Numbered from the stretch's first letter, positions 25,402 to 36,139 are shown. The stretch: 64,000 nucleotides of DNA from Sipunculus nudus (GCA_026874595.1 CM049320.1:4159464-4223463); one strand, 5' to 3'. Program-made: numbers and translations. Notes: a model not told the origin generated them from the letters alone.

Positions 25402-25533
25402 TCTGCAGGTCACACGAGGTCATGACCTCGGGGCGCCATCTCTCGGCAGTCACAAAATGAACTATTGTCTGCAGGTCACACGAGGTCATGACCTCGGGGA
25501 GCCATCTCTCGGCAGTCACAAAATGAACTATCG
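25402..25533. repeat. 66-bp direct duplication carrying a 16-bp palindrome
   Basis: Two tandem copies begin GTCTGCAGGTCACACGAGG and end near ACAAAATGAACTAT. Each contains the perfect palindrome CGAGGTCATGACCTCG (25415-25430 and 25481-25496). The core AGGTCATGACCT is two nuclear-receptor half-sites facing each other with no spacer. Confidence 0.9.
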
Positions 25534-25847
25534 CTTTTGTGTGCCTTGGAGGATCGTAGTAAGTCACGGTAGAGTTGGTGTGACCAGTTAGCATGTCCGT
25601 TGTCCGGGATAGTGAGTTGTCACAGATTCAAAATATCAAAATATCAGGACTGCATATTATTATCTAAACTTATAAATGAAACAGAAAGATACTTACCAGG
25701 CTAGATAAAAGGACTGCTCTTTGGTAGTGGGTGGCTTTTCACCTGGGTAGCCGACACTGTCATAAAACCAACCCCAAGGTAAAAAGAAGCCATACCCTGG
25801 CTGGCCGGGAGGCCAGCCTTCAATATAGGGTCCACTTGTCTGGTCCA

Positions 25848-25990
25848 AGAGAGTGTGAGTTTAGCTAAAGCTAAAGCTCGTATTTAACGTCATCAGACAT
25901 GTGCGGTTGGAATGGACTATGTCCATCGCCCCGACAGTATTTAGACGAAATTTGAAGTTTGATCGAAAAGTCCGCTAAATAAAGTTCTGT
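25848..25990 (+). mobile_element. 5'-end-like structured segment, copy 1
   Basis: It shares with 29272-29385 the opening GAGAGTGTGAGTTTAG, a GTATTT, a CGGTTG, a six-pair hairpin (ATGGAC-TAT-GTCCAT, 25912-25926) followed by CGCCCCG, and TTTAGAC. It looks like the conserved 5' end of a retroelement; no open frame follows. Confidence 0.45.
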
Positions 25991-26226
25991 TCGTGTTACT
26001 TCTATGTTGTTATGATGCCTGGCACTCAGGTGTCGACCTAGGGGGATTGTAGCTGCAGTCGGTTTTGATGTCTATACCTAGGGGGATCCCAGCTGCAGCT
26101 GTTGATACTTGTGTCTATTGTTGCTCTGTTTCTTTTCGGTCTCGCCTGAGTGGACCTCTGTACCGTTTTACATTCTTCCTCGGAGTTGAGTCTTTTGTTG
26201 TTGCTGCTTTGGTCGTGAATTGACTT

Positions 26227-27475
26227 TTATTCACATGTGCTGGAATCGCTATTGGCTTGATCTTCTTGGTTTTCGTTGGCGGCAAATTGCTTTTCTTCTA
26301 TTTTGTCGATAGCTGATTGGAAGTTTTTCCATGCTTCTCTAAGCTTGTCGTAATCTATTGTGTCTTGTTCAGCTTGGTCCAGGTATTTTCTTAGAGGTTC
26401 CTGGAGTACTTCTGTGTTGTTTTCATAATCTTCTTCTGTTTCATGAAGGCCTAGTATCTTGCCAGCTGTTATCATCAGTGCGTTTTGGAGTGAGTCTGCG
26501 TATTCGTTTGCCCATGTATACTGTAGGATACTGCATACAAGGATGTTCATTAGCTGTGTGTGGTTGTAGTTCTCAGTATTTGTTGCTGTTTCTTTAACTT
26601 GAGTTTGCTTGATCTCCACCGGCTTTTCCGTCTGGGTTGCCTCTTGGGATATTTGTTTTGTGATCGGTGACTTGGGCTGACTTGTATCCATTGGTGTATG
26701 GGTCTCTGGCGATGTAGTGGATGCTGGTGTGGCTCTAGTCTTGTTCCGGAACGACTTGTAAGCCGGGCATCCCTTGTATGATGTCGCATGTTCTCCGTTG
26801 CAGTTACCGCAGGTTCGGGTAGTTTAGTTACACTTGTTTGCTCTGTGCTGGGCACTGCCACATCTGTAGCATCTCTCTGGGTTATGACATTCTCTGCTGT
26901 TATGGCCCCAATGTAAACATCTCCTACAAAATGAGTGATTTACTTCTTTAAATTCTTCCACTCTATGCAGTTTGTAGCCTATACGTAGACCATCTTTCTT
27001 GGCTGCGTCGGCTGCGGTACTGTCACTGAAGATGACCTTGACCTTATGAATTGCTTCCTTGGAGGTAGCGCTCTTAAGTCGGATAACTGTCTTGACCGGT
27101 AGCTTGGCTTCTAGTAGTAACTTGTGTAGCTCGTCAGTATCTGTTGAGGGCGTCACTCCTTTAACGACGACTGGATATTCTGTGGATTGTTTGGGCTTCC
27201 TCGGAAGTCTCAGTGGACGCTTGTGCTTGACTATGCTGACCTTGGTGACAGCTCTGAATGGTGGGTGCCGTTTCCATTCTCGGACGTCTTTTAGTCTGTT
27301 TATTTCAATCTATCGCCTTGGTCGGATGGACATACAGACAGTCTCTGGTGCGGGTGGCCGTATCCAGTGAAATGTCTGGGAAAGCTGCTCTGAGGTTCCT
27401 GTACAGGTGTACAGAGTTGTCGAGGATACCAGCGGGTATCCCCTTAACGATGTATCCGTCCTCTAGGGAAGGCAT
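26227..27475 (-). pseudogene. ORF1 (gag-like) of a Jockey-type non-LTR retrotransposon, broken
   Basis: Read on the minus strand from an ATG at 27475. The order is an N-terminal block (MPSLEDGYIVKGIPAG), a central region that may be an RRM-type fold, and three zinc knuckles: C-x2-C-x4-H-x4-C (CRRCLHWGHNSREC), CYRCGSAQHRANKC and CGNCNGEHATSYKGC (about 26950-26790). A glutamine- and acid-rich C-terminal part follows, ending with a TAA at 26227. ORF1 proteins of this layout bind element RNA in Jockey/I/CR1-like LINEs (family knowledge). Two lesions: a one-base frameshift near 27308-27314 and an in-frame TAA at 26824-26826 between the second and third knuckles. No endonuclease or reverse transcriptase frame follows at lower coordinates, so ORF2 is lost. 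The ATG lies within the last unit of the 60-bp array. Confidence 0.8.
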
Positions 27476-29252
27476 AGTGAAGTTGTGATAACGCTAGTGA
27501 ACACGTGTGGTGTGTCCGTCCTCTAGGGAAGGCATAGTGAAGTTGTGATAACGCTAGTGAACACGTGTGGTGTGTCCGTCCTCTAGGGAAGGCATAGTGA
27601 AGTTGTGATAACGCTAGTGAACACGTGTGGTGTGTCCGTCCTCTAGGGAAGGCATAGTGAAGTTGTGATAACGCAAGTGAACACGTGTGGTGTGTCCGTC
27701 CTCTAGGGAAGGCATAGTGAAGTTATGATAACGCTAGTGAACACGTGTGGTGTGTCCGTCCTCTAGGGAAGGCATAGTGAAGTTATGATAACGCTAGTGA
27801 ACACGTGTGGTGTGTCCGTCCTCTAGGGAAGGCATAGTGAAGTTATGATAACGCTAGTGAACACGTGTGGTGTCCGTCCTCTAGGGAAGGCATAGTGAAG
27901 TTGTGATAACGCTAGTGAACACGTGTGGTGTGTCCGTCCTCTAGGGAAGGCATAGTGAAGTTGTGATAACGCTAGTGAACACGTGTGGTGTGTCCGTCCT
28001 CTAGGGAAGGCATAGTGAAGTTGTGATAACGCAAGTGAACACGTGTGGTGTGTCCGTCCTCTAGGGAAGGCATAGTGAAGTTATGATAACGCTAGTGAAC
28101 ACGTGTGGTGTGTCCGTCCTCTAGGGAAGGATTAGTGAAGTTATGATAACGCTAGTGAACACGTGTGGTGTGTCCGTCCTCTAGGGAAGGCATAGTGAAG
28201 TTATGATAACGCTAGTGAACACGTGTGGTGTGTCCGTCCTCTAGGGAAGGCATAGTGAAGTTGTGATAACGCTAGTGAACACGTGTGGTGTGTCCGTCCT
28301 CTAGGGAAGGCATAGTGAAGTTGTGATAACGCTAGTGAACACGTGTGGTGTGTCCGTCCTCTAGGGAAGGCATAGTGAAGTTGTGATAACGCTAGTGAAC
28401 ACGTGTGGTGTGTCCGTCCTCTAGGGAAGGCATAGTGAAGTTGTGATAACGCTAGTGAACACGTTTGGTGTGTCCGTCCTCTAGGGAAGGCATAGTGAAG
28501 TTGTGATAACGCTAGTGAACACGTGTGTTGGGTCCGTCCTCTAGGGAAGGCATGGTGAAGTTTTGATAACGCTAGTGAACACGTGTGGTGTGTCCGTCCT
28601 CTAGGGAAGGCATAGTGAAGTTATGATAACGCTAGTGAACACGTGTGGTGTGTCCGTCCTCTAAGGAAGGCATAGTGAAGTTATGATAACGCTAGTGAAC
28701 ACGTGTGGGGTGTCCGTCCTCTAAGGAAGGCATAGTGAAGTTATGATAACGCTAGTGAACACGTGTGGTGTGTCCGTCCTCTAGGGAAGGCATAGTGAAG
28801 TTATGATAACGCTAGTGAACACGTGTGGTGTGTCCGTCCTCTAGGGAAGGCATAGTGAAGTTGTGATAACGCTAGTGAACACGTGTGGTGTATCCGTCCT
28901 CTAAGGAAGGCATAGTGAAGTTGTGATAACGCTAGTGAACACGTGTGGTGTGTCCGTCCTCTAGGGAAGGCATAGTGAAGTTGTGATAACGCTAGTGAAC
29001 ACGTGTGGTGTGTCCGTCCTCTAGGAAAGGCATAGTGAAGTTGTGATAACGCTAGTGAACACGTGTGGTGTATCCGTCCTCTAGGGAAGGCATAGTGAAG
29101 TTATGATAACGCTAGTGAACACGTGTGGTGTGTCCGTCCTCTAGGGAAGGCATAGTGAAGTTGTGATAACGCTAGTGAACACGTGTGGTGTATCCGTCCT
29201 CTAAGGAAGGCATAGTGAAGTTATGATAACGCTAGTGAACACGTATGGTGTG
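27453..29252 (-). repeat. 60-bp monomer array (about 30 copies) upstream of ORF1
   Basis: The plus-strand unit runs TGTCCGTCCTCTAGGGAAGG, CATAGTGAAGTTGTGATAAC, GCTAGTGAACACGTGTGGTG. One unit lacks two bases (near 27872). Variants TTGTG/TTATG and GCTAG/GCAAG show a six-monomer higher-order repeat: the units at about 27541-27898 repeat as 27901-28260 with the same variant order. On the minus strand every monomer contains ATGCCTTCCCTAGAGGACGG, the start of ORF1; only the last monomer continues into the gene, the others stop after about 13 codons. Each unit also carries a CACGTG E-box (a few are mutated). Confidence 0.97.
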
Positions 29253-29271
29253 TACGGCTGCTAACTCACGA

Positions 29272-29385
29272 CTGAGAGTGTGAGTTTAGACTAGACTAGA
29301 TCTAGTATTTTGAGTCACTAGACAGACACGGTTGAGGTGGTCTGGAACCACCGCCCCGGCCTGTCTCTTTAGACTATAATTTTGA
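29272..29385 (+). mobile_element. 5'-end-like structured segment, copy 2
   Basis: Same order of blocks as 25848-25990; here the hairpin is GGTGGT-CTGGA-ACCACC (29336-29352) followed by CGCCCCG and TTTAGAC. It leads directly into the ATG at 29385. Confidence 0.45.
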
Positions 29386-29759
29386 TGCCGAAAATGCCAC
29401 ACAAGCCAAGCCAAGGAGCCGCGAAGAGCCACCAGCATGCACCCGCACCGGTGACCGTGAAAGCTACATCATCCACACCCACAAAGCCCCGAGCGGGCCA
29501 CTCACCGCACAGATATCAGCAGCAGAGCCGCTGCCCCCACGAACCCGGTCGCGAGCGACATCCCCGAGCAGAATGCGCACCACAACAGAGAGACCCGAAC
29601 ACAAGCAGGGAAACCCAGACCGCCGACAGAACAACTCCTACCGCGAAGAGCCGGACTTCCTGTGACTTGGATCGAGCAGGCTGTCTTGGCTTGGTCTTCA
29701 GCTGGTCCCCGAGCAGTGGGCCTAAAGTTGTCTGTTTGCCCACTGTCAGGGATTCTTGA
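29385..29759 (+). CDS. Hypothetical 124-codon frame after the structured 5' segment
   Basis: It starts MPKMPHKPSQGAAKSH and is rich in Pro, Ser, Thr, Arg and His up to about residue 95, ending in a Cys/Leu/Trp-containing tail. The composition recalls disordered N-termini of retroelement gag or ORF1 proteins, but no domain or zinc knuckle is present and I recognise no family. The minus strand is partly open too. A possible mobile-element gene start truncated by later change; it may also be chance in GC-rich DNA. Confidence 0.25.
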   Translation: MPKMPHKPSQGAAKSHQHAPAPVTVKATSSTPTKPRAGHSPHRYQQQSRCPHEPGRERHPRAECAPQQRDPNTSRETQTADRTTPTAKSRTSCDLDRAGCLGLVFSWSPSSGPKVVCLPTVRDS

Positions 29760-30222
29760 CTTGTCTTGCTAGTCTTGACTTGGGTTCCGGCTGTCGGGGT
29801 TGTCTTGTCTTCTCTTGGCTTGTCCCAGGGCTACCAGTCTTGACTTGTCTTGAGGCTTGGTCTTGGGTCTTGAGGTCTTGGTCTTGTGGCAGGCAGCGGA
29901 CCTAAAGTTGTCTGTCTGTCCGCTGCCAGGTCGATGAGTGATTGATTAGTCCTGAATAGGACTGTTGGGGGGGTAGTCCTAAAAAGGACTGTTGGGGGGT
30001 CTTGTCTGGTCTGTCTGGAGCTGTCCCGGTGTAGGTCTGGGTAGTCGTCTTGGAAGTTGCTGTCAGTGGGCGGATGGGGTGTGCGCTCGTCTGGGTGCCC
30101 TCTAATCTTCCGCTGGTGGTGTAGGGGGGGCTGCCGCTGGACTTGCGCGTCGGTGTCGGATGCTGTTGATGGTGGTTGTCAGGGGTAGTTGTTGTCCGTG
30201 GTGGGGATGGGGGGGGGGGGCC
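29760..30222. other. G/T-rich stretch with CTTGTCTTG runs
   Basis: TCTTGACTTGTCTTG-type words recur at 29755-29890; CCTAAAGTTGTCTGT(T/C)TG with a following TGCCAGG or TGTCAGG appears twice (29720 and 29900); TAGTCCTGAATAGGACTGTTGGGGGG also appears twice (29957, 29979). No gene was seen. Confidence 0.5.
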
Positions 30223-30480
30223 GTAGATTTCTTTATAATTTTATAAGTATCACATGGGATTTTTTAAAGAAAATGCCTCATGATCATTTACCCTTATATT
30301 GGCCTAAAGGAGATATCTATAGGAGATATCTTTATAGTTAGAAATCTACCCGGCCGGTTGGGCTCTCAGTTTGTACTTTTATATTAAGTATCACATAGAT
30401 ATTTATAAAAAATATTTATAATCATGTACTTTTATAGGAAATACTCATAAGAAGTATTTTCATATAAGCGCAGACTGAGA
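30223..30480. repeat. Two adjacent, related AT-rich hairpin units
   Basis: The first unit is bounded by GTAGATTTCT (30223-30232) and its perfect inverse AGAAATCTAC (30340-30349). The second is bounded by CTCTCAGTTTG (about 30362) and CAGACTGAGAG (about 30471), one mismatch. Both loops contain a version of AAGTATCACAT followed by GATTTTTTA or GATATTTATA, so the units look like duplicates that each kept a long stem. Confidence 0.55.
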
Positions 30481-30935
30481 GGGAGGGGGCGGGGGTAGTT
30501 GAGGCTAGTGGCGGCATCAGTTTCCATCCACTTGCTGGTGGTCGGCTTCAGTTTCCATGCCACTGGTCTGCCGGAAATGCTATGATTACTAATAAAATCT
30601 ATAATTATATCTTATATATGAGCGTCGGATAACCAGATATTGCGTCGATATTGTGAAAAATACAAAAACAAAAGGGTGAAAAACCGGTAAAAATCGTAAA
30701 AAACGTGGGTTAGTGTGCATGAAAAATGATGAGTGAGGTGGTGTATTTACATGAATTGTGCTCTTTTTTTTTTTTTTTTTTTTTTGTTAAAAGTTAATGG
30801 TGTATAAAACAGTATGGTGCATTTTTTTTACATGGGTTTAGTATGGTTCTATTCTAATTGGGGGTGTATTAGTATTGGTTAGTGGAGCGGTGTTGTGTCG
30901 GTGAATATGTATTTCCCATAGTTGTGTTTTGATTT

Positions 30936-30990
30936 AATCTCCGACAATAATAGTGTCCCGGTTTGGGCACTTTGTCTTCGATTTATGTTA
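30936..30990 (+). repeat. Stem-loop repeat, copy 1
   Basis: GACAATAATAGTG then CC...GG...CACTTTGTCTTCGATT. The stem AGTGTCC/GGGCACT (30952-30971) has seven pairs around CGGTTT. Confidence 0.6.
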
Positions 30991-31185
30991 TTATTGTTCT
31001 TTAATAAAATATTGTGTATTACTGAGTATTAGTTGTTTTATGTTCCTTGTAGTTTCTGCTTTTATTTTGTTTGGTTTTTATTTTGTGGGGAGGTAAAACG
31101 CGTCCCGACCGAGCCTGCGAATTACTCATCCCATATCTGGTGACGTTAGGTGTGTTGTTTTATTGAAGATGTTATGAATAAATCT

Positions 31186-31235
31186 CAGACAATAGTAGTG
31201 ACCCGGTTTGGGCACTTTGTCTTTGATTTGTGTTG
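31186..31235 (+). repeat. Stem-loop repeat, copy 2
   Basis: CAGACAATAGTAGTG, stem AGTGACC/GGGCACT (31197-31216), then TTTGTCTTTGATTTGTGTTG. One stem mismatch. It is preceded by AATAAATCT. Confidence 0.6.
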
Positions 31236-31637
31236 TTTAAGGATTTTATTTCTTATTGATGTAGAGAGGGGGGGGGTTTAGCGTGTGGGGGAGGGTTTAT
31301 CGATGTTTTTAAGTGCGGGGGGGGGGGGGGGGGGGGGTGGAGGTCCTAGTGCTATTTGTGGGTGCTGTCTACCGTTTGGCAACTCAGCTACCCGTTTGCT
31401 AATTTATTTATTTATGTGGGGGAGTGGGGGGAGTGGAGGGTTTATAAGAGTAATTACCAGCAAGAGGGTAACCGATACGGGCCCTGCTGTTAGTACTCTG
31501 GGGTTTTTGGTTATTTTTCGGACGTTGTCCACCGTATGGCAACTCAACTGTCCTGTGTTTGTAGGGAGGAAGATCTGGTTTTGTATGGTTTTTATTTTAT
31601 TGGAGGTGTTTGTGTGCGAGTGTTATCCAATAAATCT

Positions 31638-31690
31638 TTAGACAATAATAGTGCCCAGGTGTGGACACTTTGTCTTCGATTTGTGTTGTA
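31638..31690 (+). repeat. Stem-loop repeat, copy 3
   Basis: TAGACAATAATAGTG, stem AGTGCCC/GGACACT (31650-31669), then TTGTCTTCGATTTGTGTTG. One stem mismatch. It is preceded by AATAAATCT and followed by GAGTGTGAGTTT and a GCAGGGT-AGAA-ACCCTGC hairpin (31738-31755). Confidence 0.6.
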
Positions 31691-31759
31691 GAGTGTGAGT
31701 TTCTGAGTTTTTCTCCCTTAAATACAGGCTACAGAAGGCAGGGTAGAAACCCTGCATTG

Positions 31760-34204
31760 TGATTGGTTATGGGGCATCTCTCTATTGACTGTCAATCAGT
31801 GTTGATGCCCCGCCCCTGCATGGCCAACTGAAGTCCAGGTCAAAGGGCAAGAATGTTACTATAGTATAGCTAATGAAAAAAAAAAAAAAAATGGCGACGA
31901 AAAATTCATTGACAGCATGCAACTCGCCGAAGAATGTAGTTTCGCCACATGGATCTCATGAGTAGCCCCATATGTGGGCCACGAGGAAGGGGGAATGCGG
32001 AAACTATGCATAACGAGTATTAATTTCTTTTCTCTCAATTCTTCAAAATATGTAATTTGTGGCTGTTTCTGTCAGAAGGACAACTATATATCTACTAACT
32101 ATCGCAAATACGTACATGGTCAAATGTATACATAAAACAAATATAAAGACATATTTGGTTCAGTATGCATGGGAAAAACAAGCGAACCCTATAATAAAAG
32201 TTCAAAAAGTGATAACGAATGTAAAACATAAATAATTACTAATGACAAAAAATAAAACAAATGTGAGTACACTAATTATTCACTTTATAATAATATATCA
32301 ATTTACACTCTCTACGTCTTTCAGAGAACCAAAGGAAAAAATAATGGATCATGTGAAAATGGCTAGTTAACACCACATTGCCAGAATGAAAATAATGAAC
32401 TCTGCATGCTATGTGCCCATGAAACTTTTTTTGTCAAATGGGACCCACGTGATGAACCCATGTAGACCCCACGTATTGCATAATGTTGTCTCTGAATACT
32501 TCAAAGTAAGAACTTCTTCGTGGAATGATCCAACAAGTCAATCTATTTACTGTTTCGATTGAGTAAATCACTAGATGTAAAAAATTTAATGATTTTTTTA
32601 TTTGGGATTAGCGTTTGGCCAGCATGGGCAATCCCTCTGGGCCGGCCCATATGATTTCCAATTGGGCCTCATGAAGAAAAATAATATCCCATCAATATTC
32701 TACGTGTGCCCACTCGGCTTTGCTGTCGGGGATATATATATAATTACCCAGCGACCTTTTTTATAGAAAATTTTTATATATGACACCTGTTGAAACGCCT
32801 GAGGTTTAAACAACACTAAACCGGTCGTAATAATGTATATGCTGGTATGTATATACTCCCAGTGATAAACATGGGTGCTCCCCTTTGATTTTATAAATTT
32901 GTAACCTTTATATACTAGTATATGTATATTTAGCGTTACAGAGATCTGTGTACTGGTCGTTTATATACTAGTATATGTTCGGGTGGATATCATTTAGCGT
33001 TACAGAGATCTGTGTACTGGTCGTCTGTGTACTCGTGTATTGATAGGGCGACACTGATAATGACCTTGCTTTTGTTTTGTTCACGAATGTTTAGCTTTTG
33101 TTAACCTGCGGAAGTCACACGTGCTCACACGTATCAATATATCTATGTTAGGCTGCCTCGAAGTGTATGGACTCGTTTACAGGTAGGTTCACATCTTTGT
33201 ACGTGTAGGTATTCAGAAAGTAGTGCTGTATTAACTTATCCCTTGTACTTTATGTATCATGTATTTATGTAACATGAATTTAGAGTAACAAGTAATAATT
33301 GTTTGAATTGTATACCTATGAAAGATACGAAATAAATATGTACCTTATGAACAGGCCTCTGGACCATGTACAGAAACCCCACTGACTCACGTCGGTTGAG
33401 AATAACGGTCTTAAGCTCTGGGTGAGCTCTCTGGTACTTTCTAAATCAATTAAACTGAGTTTTATTATTACCCACTTATATAACATTTTACACTGAGCAC
33501 TCCAGTAGAAATTAAAACCCCATCAGATATATACTACAAGCTGGTGATAGTTCCGCCATCTAGCGAACTTACCTTGAACTAATTCAGGCCCCATTTCCTT
33601 CTTATAAAACTCCGTAATGAAACATAGTACAGTCGTTAGAAATTTACTGTTTAGACCGCTAAATTATTCTCGTTTTAGATGGTTTTAAATTAAATCTTAA
33701 ATTCTGTGGGAAAAATCCTACACTGGTGTGCGGTTTCCAGCTCATAAATGTAAAATATTTACGAGCAGTGATTCGAACCTGGTTTTTAGGCTATTTTTGT
33801 TCTTCAAACTTTAAAAAATAATGGACTGAAACACATAAAGTAGTTAGGTAGATAATGTTAATTTCCAGTTATGATTTGCACTTCTTACTATATAGGTATA
33901 TGTAGATTTCGGCGGCTAAAATTTATACTAAAATTGTTGTAGTTGATAAGTCCAGTTCAAGTTCAAGAATATTCAAGTGGATCGATCGCTCGGTGGGTAG
34001 AACTTTATTAATTAGAGTATTTCCTGACAATGCAGACTGGTCCATAATCTTTCATTTTGAAGACTAGATCACAGTCAGTTCGATGAAATCTTGAAATATC
34101 AAGCCTTATGTCCTCAACATATAAGAAAACACATGTAAATGTATTATGTAATGGTGAAACATTTGACAGGAAGATAACCATACAGCGTTTTGGACTTACG
34201 GTAA
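31760..34204. other. Non-coding DNA with one short duplication
   Basis: No gene was recognised. ATACTAGTATATGT...TTAGCGTTACAGAGATCTG...TGTACTGGTCGT occurs twice between about 32915 and 33030. Confidence 0.45.
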
Positions 34205-34205
34205 C

Positions 34206-34244
<39 letters not shown>
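34205..34244. repeat. (TAA)n microsatellite
   Basis: About 13 trinucleotides. Confidence 0.95.
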
Positions 34245-34245
<1 letters not shown>

Positions 34246-36139
34246 TATCAATTAAAATACAAATATCAACTCAAATCAAGACATGACATAAATTAATAAA
34301 AAAGTGCGTTTGTTTCATAAAATTGATATGAACTCTTAAATACAACTAATTCAGATATTCTTTAATATATTTATTATCTAAGATTTTTGCCCTTGCGCAA
34401 AAGGGTAAGAAAAATAACAGTGACCGCCAAAAGGGGAGGACTCAAATCATTTACTCTTATAGACAGATCTTATTCAAAATGTCTGATGAATCTTATAAAA
34501 ACTTTATCAAATAGTACAAAATTGATTTATAAAACAGGCGGTTTTAGTTTGTAAATTTTCTCGCGTACTGATCCGTATGTGGATATATAGGATTTGTGCA
34601 TGTTATAGTCTTAAGCATGCACGGGCGCAAGTTAGTGGACCACAAAGGGGAATTCTTTCAACAAGGAGGCATAGCATATAATACCTCCCCCCCCCTAAAC
34701 AAAAAGGATCGCAACTTGAAATATTATAATGTCATTTTGTGATGAAAAAGACTATTTTCAATCCTTAAAATATAACTTATTAATAGACCTGTATTGAAAA
34801 GGAATTTAAATATCAATTATTTGTAAGTAATACCACCAAAATGACTGATATTATGAGGTATAGTTAGCCCTTTTCCAAGCAATCTTGAATACGGCAATTA
34901 AACACACAAATTAAAGCTGCCCATTCAACTACCTTTTCTTATAAGTTCTTATAAGGCCTTCCTGAACGATGTATGAACTTTTCTATAAACAACGTGTTTG
35001 TCAACACAACAATGTTTACAAACGGGAAAATATGTAACCTAAGGTGGTAGGTTGCATGTATGTGGAGGTATAGAGGCCACTTGTTGGAAACCGCCATTTG
35101 CAAATTTCTGGCTTATCTGACTTGCTGCCGGATGCCCTTGTTGAATATGCATTGATTCTTTTGGCGGCCCCCCACATATTATTATGATGTTGATATAAAG
35201 AGAACAAGCAGCCTGTGAGTGGTGATAGCCACATTTTCTGGCCTACTTTCATAAAAACTCCATATAATTACCTATAATTTATAAAGGTCAGAATGGTGAT
35301 TAGGCCCATTTAAACAATTCATGCAAGTTTTAACATATTAAATTCAGAACTTAAATTTTATTTTGAAACAATTGGTGGATCAAACGGGGGGGGGGGGGGG
35401 GGGGGCAGGGAGCGAGCATCCACTAGAATTAATATTTTGTTATTTCATATCCAAATTGCTTCAAAATTACTTATAATTCGAAGGAAAATTGAATATCTAT
35501 AGATTTAAATGCAGTTGAGCATAATTCCATGCTTTAAACAAATCTTTATTCGAATCATTTGTTTTATCAAATAATAAATTTTTGGACGCATTTCATGTAT
35601 TCGGCAACTGGATATTTTATTGTGTTTTCAATAATTTAAACATGTTAATTCTATGGAATCAGGGCTTAAAAAAAACAGGAAACATTTTACATTACTTTAA
35701 GACAGAGAATATTCAATCTGAAATATTCAGACTTTTCAGATGATCATCCACGATCAAACTTACAGAAAGAGTACCTCAATGGAGTTGACCCGGAACTGGA
35801 ATCTGTATAATAAATACATACTGTTATAAAATTATGACACCTGCATCATATATAAATACATACACAGTTTTTTCAACTGACTTGAATGCCAAACACTTAT
35901 TATAAATATGTGTCCATATCAGTAAAACAAACATGCCTAATGCACAGAGATGAGCTTACTGTAATGGTTTATTGTTAGCCGTTTCATGACATATACAGAA
36001 TGTAATATATGCGATTTGTTAAAGGGACATAATCAGGATCAATGTTATACCTACTCTTCCACACTAACAGTTCAGTTTTGCTTTATACAAAAGTTTACCA
36101 GCAAAAACATCCCAGCACACAAGCTTAGTGGCTCGCATA
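34245..36139. other. AT-rich non-coding DNA
   Basis: No gene was recognised. A run of about 18 G lies at 35387-35405. Confidence 0.35.

Noticed and set aside
27453-29252. CRISPR-like or phage-type direct repeats
   Set aside because: Head-to-tail 60-bp satellite without spacers.
33690-33800. tRNA gene or SINE on the minus strand (GGTTCGAATCA)
   Set aside because: No box A at the right distance; only a small stem CTCATAAAT/ATTTACGAG is present.
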